Assembly (NCBI RefSeq): GCF_002607855.1
Contig: NZ_AWQQ01000042.1
Coordinates: 1-64,000, forward strand
Length of the DNA stretch: 64,000 nt
Source of the DNA: Desulforamulus profundi
Lineage (GTDB): Bacteria; Bacillota_B; Desulfotomaculia; Desulfotomaculales; Desulfotomaculaceae
Direction of reading: 5' to 3'
Part shown: piece after piece, positions 1 to 8,536 of the stretch
Position numbering within the stretch: position 1 is the first letter of the stretch
Layout of the letters: every line of letters begins with the position of its first letter
Program-made: the position numbers and the translations under genes
Notes under the pieces: generated by a model
Database searches by the model: none
What the model was told of the DNA's origin: nothing
What the model saw: the letters and a program-made list of their open reading frames with translations, nothing else

Positions 1-50
1 GTGAAGCAGACCACCTGGATGATTTAACTTACGACCCGATAATAGCCTAG
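1..50 (+). CDS. possible 3' end of a gene cut by the window edge
   Basis: The frame starting at base 3 is open to a TAG at 48-50 and reads EADHLDDLTYDPIIA, an acidic, plausible C-terminus. Only 15 codons are visible, so neither function nor reality can be judged. From 51 to 248 the sequence is AT-rich and I see no gene or clear signal in it. Confidence 0.25.
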   Translation, partial: EADHLDDLTYDPIIA

Positions 51-248
51 GAATTACATCATTTGTAAAAATGTGGATTAAAGGACTACCTCTTAAGTGG
101 TTGTTCCTTTAGCATAAAGTAAAATGGGTTAATTGGTGTATACACCCAAATAATTACAAAATTATACAATTATATCTTCCAATTATTACCTTTTAATTTA
201 TGCGAAAGTTTTATGCAACGCTAGTGTCCTTATACAGAATAAAACAAC

Positions 249-268
249 GGGAGAGCGTAAACTCTCCC
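249..268 (-). terminator. rho-independent terminator of the SASP gene
   Basis: GGGAGAG and CTCTCCC pair around a 6-base loop. Read on the minus strand the stem is followed by a T-rich tract (GTTGTTTTATT). It lies about 65 bases downstream of the SASP stop codon. Confidence 0.75.
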
Positions 269-334
269 GCTGCGGTGAGGGCTCAACCGGTACCTATGCT
301 GGAAGAAGCTGTGCCGGTTTCCCTTCCGTTCAGA

Positions 335-597
335 TTAACCTCTTTGCTGGGGCTGCTCAAGAGGAGCGGCGTTGATGATTTGGGAGATGTTGCCACTGGC
401 CAGAGCCTGCTCAGCAAAGGCAACCATTTTCTTGGTCATGTTACCACCAACATAACCATTTACCCGGCTGGGCAGAGAACCTTTGTCAATTTGGGCGTAG
501 TTGGAAAGACCTAACTCACTGGCGATTTCATACTTCATTTGGTCCAGAGCGTTGCTGCGCCGGGGGTTACAGGTTGGTTAGTGTTACGTTCACCCAT
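335..597 (-). CDS. alpha/beta-type small acid-soluble spore protein (frameshifted in this sequence)
   Basis: DNA-binding spore protein that coats and protects the chromosome in dormant spores and is degraded by the GPR protease at germination. The start MGERNTNQPV (ATG at 597-595) follows an AGGAGGG ribosome site. After about 12 codons the frame is lost in a run of five G (562-566 on the plus strand) and recovered with one extra base, giving an 87-residue protein, normal for the family. The GPR cleavage region (KYEIASELGL) and the conserved segments SRVNGYVGGNMTKKM and the C-terminal GQ-type tail can be recognised. The break is probably a homopolymer sequencing error. Single gene with its own terminator. 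Confidence 0.85.
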
Positions 598-785
598 TTT
601 AAATTCCCTCCTTGAGTTTTGTTTTATTGTGTGGGTCTATCTTTATTATGATCAAAGAGGGATTTTAAATACGAGATAAATTATGACAGTAATTATAGGA
701 TCAGGGAAGGTTTCCATTTCAAAAAAATAACTTACAAACCATATTTAGATTTTGTTTGTTATTTCACTTTGAATGGTGTTTACTA

Positions 786-1124
786 TCAGTCAGAAAAGAT
801 TGCATTTAGTATCCAGCTTGTGACCCCTGTTATAATTGCCCCCGCAAAAGCCCCACCAAAACTGTAAACGTGAAACCCGGGAACCAACCAGGAGACCAGA
901 CCAAAGGTGACAGCATTAATTACCAGGATAAATAACCCCAGGGTCAGCACGGTCATGGGAAAAGTAAGAAAGACCAGGATTGGCCTGATAAAAGTATTGA
1001 CAAAGCCCAACACCAGAGCGGCCAATAGAGCCGAAGCAAAACCGTCAATTTGAATGCTGTCGATAAGATAGTCCGCCGCCAGCAAAGCAGCGCTGTTTAA
1101 TAGCAAGCTGAGGACCCAACCCAT
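786..1124 (-). CDS. phage holin family / YvlD-like membrane protein
   Basis: Small integral membrane protein of 112 residues with about four hydrophobic segments (residues 4-22, 27-47, 52-75, 85-110), resembling the Phage_holin_4_2 / YvlD family in length and in the pattern FVNTFIRPILVFLTFPMTVLT, of which the central RPIL..LTFP..VLTLGLF is typical. It ends in a short polar tail. A GGAGGTG ribosome site precedes the ATG. In Bacillus the family member YvlD belongs to a membrane-stress operon, but there are no such neighbours here and the function is unknown. Confidence 0.8.
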   Translation of the reverse strand: MGWVLSLLLNSAALLAADYLIDSIQIDGFASALLAALVLGFVNTFIRPILVFLTFPMTVLTLGLFILVINAVTFGLVSWLVPGFHVYSFGGAFAGAIITGVTSWILNAIFSD

Positions 1125-1262
1125 TTTTATTCACCTCCGCTTTCATCATAATTTGTCCGGGGATTTCATGTCAATGCAACAGCCAGAAGGATAATCACAA
1201 CTTAAGGAGAAAAAATAAACTTTGGGGAAATAACATTGTTTTTGGAAGGGGGCTGGCCGTCC

Positions 1263-1457
1263 TTGGCTTCTTTACAGGAATGCCTTAAAAAATGGGAAAA
1301 GAGTACCATTATTTACCTTCATTATATCCAGGGCATGTCGTCCAATGAGTACAACAACGGCTTTGCGGACGGTCTGGAAATGGCCTTAAAGTCTTTTCAG
1401 GAGCATGTAAAAGAGTGTCCTGATTATCAAATTACCGGGGAGGTGGAAGTGGAATGA
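1263..1457 (+). CDS. small hypothetical protein, first gene of a coupled pair
   Basis: I do not recognise this protein. The frame is open from 1236; I prefer TTG at 1263 because a GGAAGGGGG ribosome site lies about ten bases upstream of it, giving 64 residues that start ASLQECLKKWEK after Met. It is soluble and mixed-charge, with two cysteines, and the middle NEYNNGFADGLEMAL looks helical. The stop codon overlaps the next ATG (ATGA), so the two are probably translationally coupled. Confidence 0.5.
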   Translation: MASLQECLKKWEKSTIIYLHYIQGMSSNEYNNGFADGLEMALKSFQEHVKECPDYQITGEVEVE

Positions 1458-1663
1458 ATTTAAATATTTATCCGGTCGTAAAAGTCCTCAACGGGCAGTG
1501 CGATGAAATTTCCTGCTTTGATACAGAAGAAGCTGCCACGGAATATGCCGAGCAGACAGTGAGAAGCGAACTCTATGATGTTGTGTCCATCTTTCGTGTT
1601 ATTTTAAATAACCCCAACGTCCAGTTAACGATCAAGGAGTTTAGAAGGGGCACCTGCGGCTAG
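1454..1663 (+). CDS. small hypothetical protein, second gene of a coupled pair
   Basis: 69 residues, start ATG overlapping the stop of the gene before (ATGA), which supports a real two-gene unit. There is no signal peptide or membrane segment. It contains four cysteines or cysteine-adjacent positions (NGQCDEISCFDTEE, RRGTCG) and a predicted helix (AATEYAEQTVRSEL). Family not recognised. A degenerate heptamer repeat follows directly. Confidence 0.55.
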   Translation: MNLNIYPVVKVLNGQCDEISCFDTEEAATEYAEQTVRSELYDVVSIFRVILNNPNVQLTIKEFRRGTCG

Positions 1664-1669
1664 TTTCAA

Positions 1670-1698
1670 AGTTCGAGGTTAGAGGTCGAAGTTCGAAA
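1670..1698. repeat. degenerate heptamer repeat, copy 1
   Basis: Units TTCGAGG, TTAGAGG, TCGAAG, TTCGAAA follow each other in the spacer after the coupled pair. The unit TTAGAGG is shared with the cleaner five-unit array at 4662-4696. Confidence 0.6.
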
Positions 1699-1714
1699 AG
1701 AGGGGGAGAGGCAG

Positions 1715-2062
1715 ATGGGTGAAATTGTAGATTTGATTACAGAGGATATGGAAACTCAGGGTAATATCGAGTTTGCTATTGAAGACCAGGATTTCTTTAA
1801 TCATGAATTAAAAGAATATACCGTCTTTTATAAAATTGTTGGCGAGTCCAGAATAAAACTGTTTAGAAATAACCGCATGGAGCTGGTGTTTGTTCGATTA
1901 AACGATGATTGGATGCGCCAGGCAAAACTGGACATCACCGGCGCTGCGTCGCCCCTGGAGATTCGGCTGAAGTGGGATAACGGGTCGGTGGATGAACTTT
2001 TTGTAAGAAAGCCCGGCCAAGACGAATTTCAAAGGACTGCCTCCATACAAATTGACAACTAA
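1715..2062 (+). CDS. hypothetical protein, 115 residues
   Basis: Starts with ATG after a GAGGGGGAGAGG ribosome site. The protein is soluble, acidic at the N-terminus (VDLITEDMETQG) and predicted rich in beta strands (ELKEYTVFYKIVGESRIKLF, then PLEIRLKWDNGS). There is no signal peptide and no cysteine. Family not recognised. It may be in the same transcription unit as the small pair upstream, from which it is separated by the heptamer repeat. Confidence 0.6.
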   Translation: MGEIVDLITEDMETQGNIEFAIEDQDFFNHELKEYTVFYKIVGESRIKLFRNNRMELVFVRLNDDWMRQAKLDITGAASPLEIRLKWDNGSVDELFVRKPGQDEFQRTASIQIDN

Positions 2063-2161
2063 TTTTTTTGCCAAATTTAAGGATGAATTGAAGGAATTTG
2101 GAACTCCCTGGCGAAAAAAGTAGAGATAAAATGGGAATTTTTTGGGGGTTGTGTTAGTCAA

Positions 2162-2338
2162 ATGAAAAAAGTACTGTTTCCGCTACTGGGTGCGATGTAT
2201 TTGGGGCTAACAACCATCGGCAGCAGAGTCTACCGTTTTCTTTACGAGGAAGAAACAAAACAGGGGATCAGTATTGAAATGTGCCGTCCCTGGGAACGCC
2301 GGCGGGGAAACTATCCCTACCAGAACTCGTTACGTTAA
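2162..2338 (+). CDS. short hypothetical protein with hydrophobic N-terminus
   Basis: 58 codons from ATG at 2162: MKKVLFPLLGAMYLGLTTIG then a basic and acidic tail with VYRFLYEEETKQG and a tyrosine- and arginine-rich end (GNYPYQNSLR). The first 19 residues could form a signal anchor. A GGGGGTTG stretch upstream can serve as ribosome site. A strong terminator begins at the stop codon, which supports it being the end of a real transcript. Function unknown. Confidence 0.5.
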   Translation: MKKVLFPLLGAMYLGLTTIGSRVYRFLYEEETKQGISIEMCRPWERRRGNYPYQNSLR

Positions 2339-2370
2339 AAAGCAGCCATAAACCAGGCTGCTTTTTCTTT
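2337..2370 (+). terminator. rho-independent terminator (works in both directions)
   Basis: AAAAAGCAGCC and GGCTGCTTTTT pair around an 8-base loop, with T tracts on both strands. It lies between the 58-residue gene and the convergent TrkA remnant. Confidence 0.8.
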
Positions 2371-2744
2371 ATGCTTTTTCCAGTTCGGATAATTTATCCG
2401 AGGGACCAAAGACAATCAGTTCATCACCGGGAAGCAGAATGTCATCCGGGCCGGGACTGGTAACGGCATGGTCGCCCCGGTTGATTACCAAAAGCTGGCA
2501 GCCGTATTTTTCCCGCAGGCCGGATTCCTTAAGGCTTTGTTGGCCAGGGATGAGTGACTGCTCACCGTTAATTCTTCCAACTGGAAATAAACATTATGGC
2601 GTTCAAAAAGGGTTTGTACAAAGGCAACACTGGCCGGCTTGATGGCTGACATGGCCATCCGCCTGCCTCCCAGGGTGGAGGGGGCAATCACACTGTCGGC
2701 GCCGGCCCGTTCACAGAAGTTGGTGGCAAAGTGCTTTTGATAGA
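2369..2744 (-). pseudogene. TrkA/potassium-channel regulatory domain remnant
   Basis: The minus strand reads as the C-terminal part of a K+ channel or Trk regulatory protein: a piece of the RCK N domain (CERAGADSVIAPSTLGGRRMA) followed by a TrkA-C domain (ELTVSSHSSLANKAL, then GDELIVFGPSDKLSELEKA). A one-base loss near 2530 splits the two parts. The N-terminal transmembrane pore and most of the Rossmann fold are absent; an in-frame stop lies just upstream and bipA's promoter region begins there. Truncation plus frameshift make it a remnant in this sequence, though an assembly deletion cannot be excluded. Confidence 0.75.
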
Positions 2745-2839
2745 GAAATTAAACGAAATATTCCTACGCAATTTAACAAAGGTGTTATATAATTAGACTT
2801 TGGGTAAAATTATTTTGTACAGCCCTGGAGGAGGAGCTT

Positions 2840-4671
2840 ATGACAGCGTTAAATGAAATAAGAAATATTGCCATTATCGCCCACGTAGACCATGGCAAAA
2901 CCACCCTGGTAGACGGTATGCTGAAGCAAAGCGGCATTTTTCGGGAGAACCAGGTTGTCCAGGAAAGAGTCATGGATTCCAACGACCTGGAAAAAGAGCG
3001 GGGCATTACCATCCTGGCGAAAAATACTTCCGTTCGCTATCAGGGATACAAAATAAACATTGTGGACACTCCCGGTCACTCGGATTTTGGCGGTGAGGTG
3101 GAGCGGGTCTTAAAAATGGTGGATGGCGTCCTGCTGCTGGTGGATGCCTCGGAAGGGCCGATGCCGCAAACCCGCTTTGTCCTGCGCAAGGCTTTGGAAC
3201 TGAATTTGGTGCCGGTGGTGGTGGTGAACAAGATTGACCGCCCGGATGCTCGGATCAATGAAGTGGTGGATGAAGTTTACGAGTTATTCTTTGAGCTGGG
3301 GGCCAATGATGAACAATTGGAATTCCCGGTGGTGTACGCGGTTGCCCGCCAGGGCACAGCCACCATGGACCCGGATGTGCCGGGCAGCGACTTGAAGCCG
3401 CTGTTTGAGACCATTATCAGCCATTTTCCGGCCCCCCATGGGGACCCGGAGGCGCCTCTGCAAATGCTGGTGAACAATACGGAATACGACTCTTATATTG
3501 GCCGCATTGCCGTCGGTAGAATTTCCCAGGGCAGCATTGCCGGCGGTCAAACGGTGGCGGTCATCGACCATAAGGGCAATCTCAAGAACTACCGCGTCGG
3601 GCGGGTTTACGTCTTTGAAGGATTGGAACGGCTGGAGGTACCCCGGGCGTCCTGCGGGGAAATCGCGGTGGTATCCGGCCTGGAAGATATTAAAATTGGG
3701 GAAACCATTGCCGACAAGGACAACCCGGTGGCGCTGCCGGCCATTACGGTGGATGAGCCAACCCTGGAAATGACCTTTATGGTCAACGACAGTCCCTTCG
3801 CGGGCCAGGAAGGGGATCATATCACCTCCCGCAAACTGAGGGCCAGGCTGTACAAGGAGATGGAAAAAAATGTAAGCCTGCGGGTGCAGGATACCGACTC
3901 GCCGGATGTCTGGAAGGTGGCCGGCCGGGGAGAACTGCACTTGTCCATTTTGATTGAAACCATGCGGCGGGAAGGCTTTGAACTGCAGGTCTCCAAGCCG
4001 GAGGTCATCTACAAACGGGGGGACAACGGGGAACTGCTGGAGCCCATGGAAATGCTGCTGGTGGATATTCCGGAGGATAAAATGGGACCGGTAATGGAGA
4101 TTTTGGGCAACCGGAAGGGTGAAATGATCAATATGGGGCCCAACGGTCCGGGGCAATTACGCCTGGAGTTCAAAGTCCCTGCCCGGGGGTTGATCGGCTT
4201 CCGTTCCCAACTGCTGTCGGAAACCCGGGGGCACGCGGTGATGAACCATACCTTTCTGGGTTATGAACCTATAAAGGAGATATCAAACGGCGCTACCAGG
4301 GTGTGTTGATTGCCTTTGAGTCCGGAGATGCCACCTTCTACGGACTGCACTCCGCACAGGACAGGGGCACCCTGTTTGTGACCCCCGGCACCAAAGTCTA
4401 CGAGGGTATGGTGGTGGGGGAGCATGTACGGGAGCAGGATATTGAAGTGAACGTTTGCAAGAAAAAGCAATTGACCAACTTCCGTTCCAGCACCGCCGAG
4501 GCCACCGTTAAACTGGAGGAACCCCGCATCATGAGCCTGGAAGAGGCCCTGGAATACCTGAGTGATGATGAACTCCTGGAGGTGACCCCCAAGAGCCTCC
4601 GGATCCGGAAAAAACTTCTGGATAAAAACGAAAGGTCCCGGGCGAAAAAACTGGCCTCCATTGAGAAGTGA
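2840..4671 (+). CDS. typA: ribosome-associated GTPase BipA/TypA (frameshifted in this sequence)
   Basis: Translational GTPase of the EF-G-like group that binds the ribosome and helps assembly and stress adaptation. The N-terminal G domain has all motifs: HVDHGKTT (residues 15-22), RGITI, DTPGH and NKID. A beta-barrel, an EF-G-like domain V and the BipA-specific C-terminus ([30 protein letters not shown]) follow. After GYEP the frame breaks near 4270; one extra T restores [15 protein letters not shown], giving 610 residues, the usual size. A GGAGGAG site precedes the ATG. Break probably a sequencing error. Confidence 0.95.
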
Positions 4672-4696
4672 GAAGTGGGAAGTTAGAGGTGAGAAA
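4662..4696. repeat. heptamer tandem repeat, copy 2
   Basis: Five contiguous heptamers TGAGAAG, TGAGAAG, TGGGAAG, TTAGAGG, TGAGAAA starting inside the last bipA codons. Same unit type as at 1670-1698. Confidence 0.7.
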
Positions 4697-4730
4697 GGGT
4701 TTAAGAGAAAAATTTTTACTTAAAATACGA

Positions 4731-4766
4731 AAGGGCAGCCTCTTGTTTAAGGGCTGCCTTTCTCTG
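4731..4766 (+). terminator. rho-independent terminator after bipA
   Basis: GGCAGCC and GGCTGCC pair around an 11-base loop, followed by TTTCTCTGTTATT. It is placed between bipA and the convergent hydrolase remnant. Confidence 0.7.
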
Positions 4767-4772
4767 TTATTG

Positions 4773-5153
4773 CTAATATTTCTGGGCCAGGCCGCTGTCA
4801 AGGATATTCAGGTCTTTATCCAACCTGGTATAGGCAGTGAAGGGGTGGCGTCCCCGGTACCGGTAGCGTAAATCCGTCCAGCTTACCAAATAACCGGCAC
4901 CCGTTTCCTTTACGGTGGCCAGGGGATGCCGGGCAAAATTTGTAAAGACACGACCGGCGGGGCTTTTGGCTGCGGCCTCTGCCGCCGGACCTTTATTGGT
5001 AAAGAACCGGCTCTCTTCCACAACCCTGCCTTTATGATTATTTAGCCACGGATAGACAAAAATGTCAAATAACAGGCGTTCCGGCAGGGAATGCAGCAGG
5101 GTCGGAGAAATACTACAGTAACGGAGCCGGAAATCAGAAAAAGAGACTGACAC
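4773..5153 (-). pseudogene. C-terminal fragment of a YdjM/LexA-regulated-type membrane metal-dependent hydrolase
   Basis: Only the last 110-125 residues of a membrane-bound metal-dependent hydrolase (PF04307 type) are present: VYPWLNNHKGRVVEES, NFARHPLATVKETGAGY, SWTDLRYRYRG and the terminal TAYTRLDKDLNILDSG. Family members are around 320 residues with several transmembrane helices and an N-terminal HRG/HSL metal site, none of which is here. The upstream end runs into the start of the divergent fni gene. No believable start codon with a ribosome site is visible. I call it a truncated remnant. Confidence 0.65.
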
Positions 5154-5170
5154 AACTAGGGGGCTTGGAA

Positions 5171-6226
5171 TTGCGACTAAACCGTAAACTGGAACACATT
5201 GAACTGTCCTTGGGGCAAAGCAGCGTCGAAGGCGCCACGGGATTTAATGATATAACACTGGTGCACAACCCGCTGCCCCAGCTTGACTGGGAGGATGTGG
5301 ATGCCTCCTGCGTATTCCTGGGCAAACAACTGAAGGCGCCCCTGTTAATTAACGCCATGACCGGAGGGCATCCCCAACTTGAGAGTATCAACCACGGCCT
5401 GGCCAGGGCGGCAGCGGCCGCCGGGGTGGCCCTGGCGGTGGGGTCCCAGCGGGCGGCCCTGGAGGATCATTCTACCCGGTCCAGCTTTACTGTTGTCCGG
5501 GAAGCCAATCCGGACGGAGTCATCCTGGCCAACCTGGGTGCCAACTGTTCCCTGTCCGAGGCCCGAGAGGCCATCGCCATGATCCGGGCAGACGGCATCC
5601 AGCTGCATCTCAATGCTCCCCAGGAACTGGCCATGACCGAAGGAGACAGAAGGTTCCGGGGTCTGTTGGAAAACATCGGACACCTGGCCGGGCAGTTGGA
5701 GGTCCCCGTGATTGTCAAGGAAGTGGGTTTTGGCATGCCCCGGGAAAGTATCCGACGTATTGCCGGGGCCGGTGTTACGCTCATTGATGTGGGCGGCGCC
5801 GGGGGAACGGATTTTATGGCCATTGAACAGGCCCGCTCGGGCAGAGATGCAGGCTTCAGCTGGGGCATCCCAACTGCCGTCAGCCTGCTGGAGGGTCTGG
5901 CGGAGGAAAATGAAGAGGTTTGTTTGATTGCGTCCGGCGGCATTCAACATGCCCTGGACTGCGTTAAGGCCTTATCCCTGGGCTGCTTCCTGGTGGGCAT
6001 GGCCCGCCCGCTGCTGAAAATTTTAATCCATGGTTCCGTAGAGGAACTAACCCTTTATTTGGACAGACTCATTGAAGATATCCGCCGGGTTATGCTCATG
6101 CTGGGCGCAAAGACCGTCCGGGATTTAAAGAACGCCCCTGTTATTATAGAAGGACAAACCTATCACTGGATGTGCCGCAGGGGCATCGACGTTAGTCACT
6201 ATGCCAGGCGGCAGGGCCTACTCTGA
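5171..6226 (+). CDS. fni: type 2 isopentenyl-diphosphate delta-isomerase
   Basis: FMN- and NADPH-dependent enzyme interconverting IPP and DMAPP for isoprenoid synthesis (quinones, bactoprenol). The TIM-barrel features are clear: N-terminal RKLEHI, NAMTGG (FMN/substrate loop), GSQRAAL, the catalytic-region HLNAPQELAM with Q and the acidic EGDRRF, VKEVGFGM, DVGGAGGTDF and ASGGI. The frame opens at TTG 5165, but TTG at 5171 has better spacing from the AGGGGG site, giving 351 residues, normal for the family. Likely monocistronic with the following gene possibly read through. Confidence 0.93.
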   Translation: MRLNRKLEHIELSLGQSSVEGATGFNDITLVHNPLPQLDWEDVDASCVFLGKQLKAPLLINAMTGGHPQLESINHGLARAAAAAGVALAVGSQRAALEDHSTRSSFTVVREANPDGVILANLGANCSLSEAREAIAMIRADGIQLHLNAPQELAMTEGDRRFRGLLENIGHLAGQLEVPVIVKEVGFGMPRESIRRIAGAGVTLIDVGGAGGTDFMAIEQARSGRDAGFSWGIPTAVSLLEGLAEENEEVCLIASGGIQHALDCVKALSLGCFLVGMARPLLKILIHGSVEELTLYLDRLIEDIRRVMLMLGAKTVRDLKNAPVIIEGQTYHWMCRRGIDVSHYARRQGLL

Positions 6227-6326
6227 AAATCAAATAGCATTTTCTTACAGCGGATTGAAAATTTACCTGCATAATTAAACCGGCCTACCATATTATTTGG
6301 TAGATGGAAGCTTGGGGGACGGGCCG

Positions 6327-7274
6327 GTGAGAAATTCGGTATTTTTAATTGTAAAACCCAGACAACTGCTAAGACTGTTGGTTGTGCTGGCATGCTTGAT
6401 TACCATCATTAACGTGGTGCGAGAGAACATAAAACCGCCCGGTATTGATCTGCAGCCCCACAGCGAGCCGCCGGAAATTGAGCGGGGGGAGTTCTTAAGC
6501 TGGGAAGAGGTGGATAAGATTTTCCACCGCTATACCAATGCCACCGTGGTGGATGTGGACACCAGTTTAAGTTTCCGGGTGCAGCGCCGGGGAGGAACCT
6601 ATCATGCGGATGTGGAGCCGCTGACCACCAGGGACACCGCCATTCTAAAGGTGATTTATAACGGCCAGTGGAGTTGGAAGCGGAAGGCGGTGGTGGTGGA
6701 AGTGGGAGGACGCCGGATTGCCGCTTCCATGAACGGGATGCCCCACGGGTCCGGCGCCATTCGGGGCAACGACTTTGAAGGTCATTTTTGTATCCATTTC
6801 CGGGACAGTAAGGTCCACCAGTCCGGCAAAGAAAAACTGGCCCATCAAATGATGGTCTGGAAGGCGGCCGGCAAGTTCAGACAAATGATTACTGCCATGG
6901 GCCCGGAAGAAGTGATTGAGGTCCTGATTACCGCCTTGGACCAACAGGATGTTACGCTGGCCCTTAAAACCCTGCATAAACCCACGGACAACCGCCGGGC
7001 TGACCTGGAATCCATCGCCGCCCAAATTTCCCGTATTAAGGTGCAGCGCATACGGTCCGAAGGGGGAAGCCCTGAAACTTTCTGGGTGTACCTGACCATC
7101 CGGTACCAGGAAAGTTCCAAGGACAGCGAAAAAAAGATTGTGCTGCAGGTGGTGAATGAAGGGAAAGCGGGGTACAAAGTGATCAGTGATGGCCTGGAAG
7201 AAATTTTAAACCGCAAAACCTCGGTTGAAATAACCGATACCCACATTTTTGATGAAACCGATGATTGCAATTAG
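6327..7274 (+). CDS. membrane-anchored secreted protein of unknown function
   Basis: 315 residues from GTG at 6327, chosen because GGGGGACGGG lies 4-10 bases upstream (the frame is open from 6297). Residues 14-34 form one hydrophobic segment (LLVVLACLITIINVV), so the rest is probably extracytoplasmic. A characteristic block GMPHGSGAIRGNDFEGHFCIHF followed by S.VHQSG is present near residue 140-165; I have seen the same His/Cys-containing block in uncharacterised Peptococcaceae exported proteins, so it may be a catalytic or metal site. The C-terminal third is alpha/beta. A terminator follows directly. Function not known. Confidence 0.7.
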   Translation: MRNSVFLIVKPRQLLRLLVVLACLITIINVVRENIKPPGIDLQPHSEPPEIERGEFLSWEEVDKIFHRYTNATVVDVDTSLSFRVQRRGGTYHADVEPLTTRDTAILKVIYNGQWSWKRKAVVVEVGGRRIAASMNGMPHGSGAIRGNDFEGHFCIHFRDSKVHQSGKEKLAHQMMVWKAAGKFRQMITAMGPEEVIEVLITALDQQDVTLALKTLHKPTDNRRADLESIAAQISRIKVQRIRSEGGSPETFWVYLTIRYQESSKDSEKKIVLQVVNEGKAGYKVISDGLEEILNRKTSVEITDTHIFDETDDCN

Positions 7275-7320
7275 GCAAAACCCCTGAGAAAAAAGCCAGG
7301 GGTTTGCCTTTGTATTTTTT
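7273..7320 (+). terminator. rho-independent terminator
   Basis: GGCAAAACCCCTG pairs with CAGGGGTTTGCC around a 10-base A-rich loop, then TTTGTATTTTTT. It begins at the stop codon of the secreted protein gene. Confidence 0.85.
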
Positions 7321-7402
7321 GCCCGGCCAGCAAAAATATGGAGCCAAACCGAAGTCACAGGTTATCTGTACTGGCACATAAAGTCATTTCTCTTAGTAAA
7401 CT

Positions 7403-7555
7403 AAAGAAGCAAAGGAATATATTGTTTACCCGGTTATCCGGGTATTGGGACAGCAGGTTCTTTTATGGATTGCCTACCGGAATTTTCAGAATGCCGGGTT
7501 GATCAATGACATTCTTGCCACCATTTTCTTAAAGGGCAAAATCACTCTTTGTTGA
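7403..7555 (+). other. possible gene fragment without start codon
   Basis: A 50-codon open stretch ending in TGA at 7553-7555 reads VIRVLGQQVLLWIAYRNFQN then AGLINDILATIFLKGK. It has the look of real protein (amphipathic, balanced composition) but lacks a start codon with a ribosome site. Could be a remnant or chance. Nothing else is visible between 7321 and 7597. Confidence 0.2.
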
Positions 7556-7597
7556 ATACACATAGGGTAAGCATGACACGAAAGGAGCTTTTGTCAA

Positions 7598-7887
7598 GTG
7601 CGATCTCATCTGTATCCTGCTTTTACGATGGAGCCCGAGGATTTTGAGCGGGCGCTCCCTGCGGCCATTAAATTTTCCCAAAATCATGATATCCCTGCCG
7701 GGTACTGAGGCAAGGTGACCTTTATACCCTTTGCTTTGAAGATAAAGCAGTTTCCAGGGGTATTGTCTACAGTCACCGTTATGAAGAGGAATTGGACCGC
7801 AAGTTTCGCAAGTACGCCATTTACGACGTTGTTTACCTGACCAAAGAGGAGTTCGCAAAGGGACTCAGCTGCGACCAAAGTGAATAA
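7598..7887 (+). CDS. hypothetical protein (frameshifted in this sequence)
   Basis: GTG start at 7598, eleven bases after an AAGGAG site. The first 35 codons read MRSHLYPAFTMEPEDFERAL and so on to DIPAG; the frame then hits TGA, but adding one G to the GGG run at 7700-7702 continues it as VLRQGDLYTLCFEDKAVSRG to KEEFAKGLSCDQSE. The corrected protein has 96 residues, no membrane segment and two cysteines. I do not recognise the family. A terminator starts right after the stop codon, supporting a real gene. Confidence 0.6.
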
Positions 7888-7892
7888 AACAG

Positions 7893-7926
7893 GCAAAACC
7901 AGGTGTGCACCTGGTTTTGCTTTTTA
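7893..7926 (+). terminator. rho-independent terminator (also usable by the convergent gene)
   Basis: GCAAAACCAGGTG pairs with CACCTGGTTTTGC with a very short loop, then TTTTT. Confidence 0.85.
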
Positions 7927-7933
7927 CCGGAAT

Positions 7934-8446
7934 TTATTTTGCATTGGCACGGTGTTGTTCCGCCATCATCCTGTAATGGCGGGCCGATTCGCGCAGACCG
8001 CTTCGTTCTTCGTCCGAAAGGGAGCGTATGACCCGGGCCGGCGAACCAACGGCCAAAACGCCGGGAGGGATCTCTTGCCCCTCTTTCACCACTGAACCCG
8101 CCCCAATCAATGCCTCCGGACCGATTTTTGCGCCGGTGAGAATGATGGCGCCCATCCCGATTAAACACCCGTCACCAATGGTGCAACCGTGAAGAATAGC
8201 CCCGTGCCCCACGGTTACTTCCTCGCCGATGACCAGAGGGACGCCTTCGTTCTGATGCAGCAAACAACCGTCCTGGATATTGGTGCCGCGGCCGATGCTC
8301 ACCCTGTCAACATCCCCGCGGACAACGGAATTATACCAAATACTCACGTTCTCTTGCAGATCAACCCGACCCACCACCACCGCGCCGGGAGCGATATACG
8401 CAGAGGCATGTATCTTTGGTGAATGCTCCAGATAGGGAAGTATCAA
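7934..8446 (-). CDS. gamma-carbonic anhydrase family protein (YrdA/PaaY type)
   Basis: Left-handed beta-helix (hexapeptide repeat) trimer, 170 residues. The repeats with I/V/L every sixth residue span residues 15-140. The three metal-ligand histidines are at the expected places (LHQNEG, GHGAILHGC), together with R and Q/D positions (VVRGDVDRVSIG, NIQDGC). Family members bind Zn or Fe/Co and may hydrate CO2 or act as CoA-thioester associated enzymes; which applies here is not visible. A short helix closes the C-terminus (ESARHYRMMAEQHR). Probably monocistronic. Confidence 0.9.
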   Translation of the reverse strand: MILPYLEHSPKIHASAYIAPGAVVVGRVDLQENVSIWYNSVVRGDVDRVSIGRGTNIQDGCLLHQNEGVPLVIGEEVTVGHGAILHGCTIGDGCLIGMGAIILTGAKIGPEALIGAGSVVKEGQEIPPGVLAVGSPARVIRSLSDEERSGLRESARHYRMMAEQHRANAK

Positions 8447-8503
8447 CGTATGTACCTCCTTTTACGTTGTGCTTCTTATAAACAGGTCACGCTCTTCATC
8501 ATG

Positions 8504-8536
8504 AAGTTATCCCAACCATGATGGTTGGGATAACTT
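8504..8536 (-). terminator. long perfect inverted repeat, probable terminator of the 97-residue protein gene
   Basis: AAGTTATCCCAACCAT is followed after one base by its exact complement, giving 16-base arms. It begins at the stop codon of the gene at 8536-8829. The downstream T tract is poor (TTCATGATG), so termination is likely but not certain. Confidence 0.6.

Noticed and set aside
3284..4156. 290-codon minus-strand frame over bipA
   Set aside because: Antisense to a clearly recognised GTPase, His/Gln-rich composition typical of complementary reading, no start signal.
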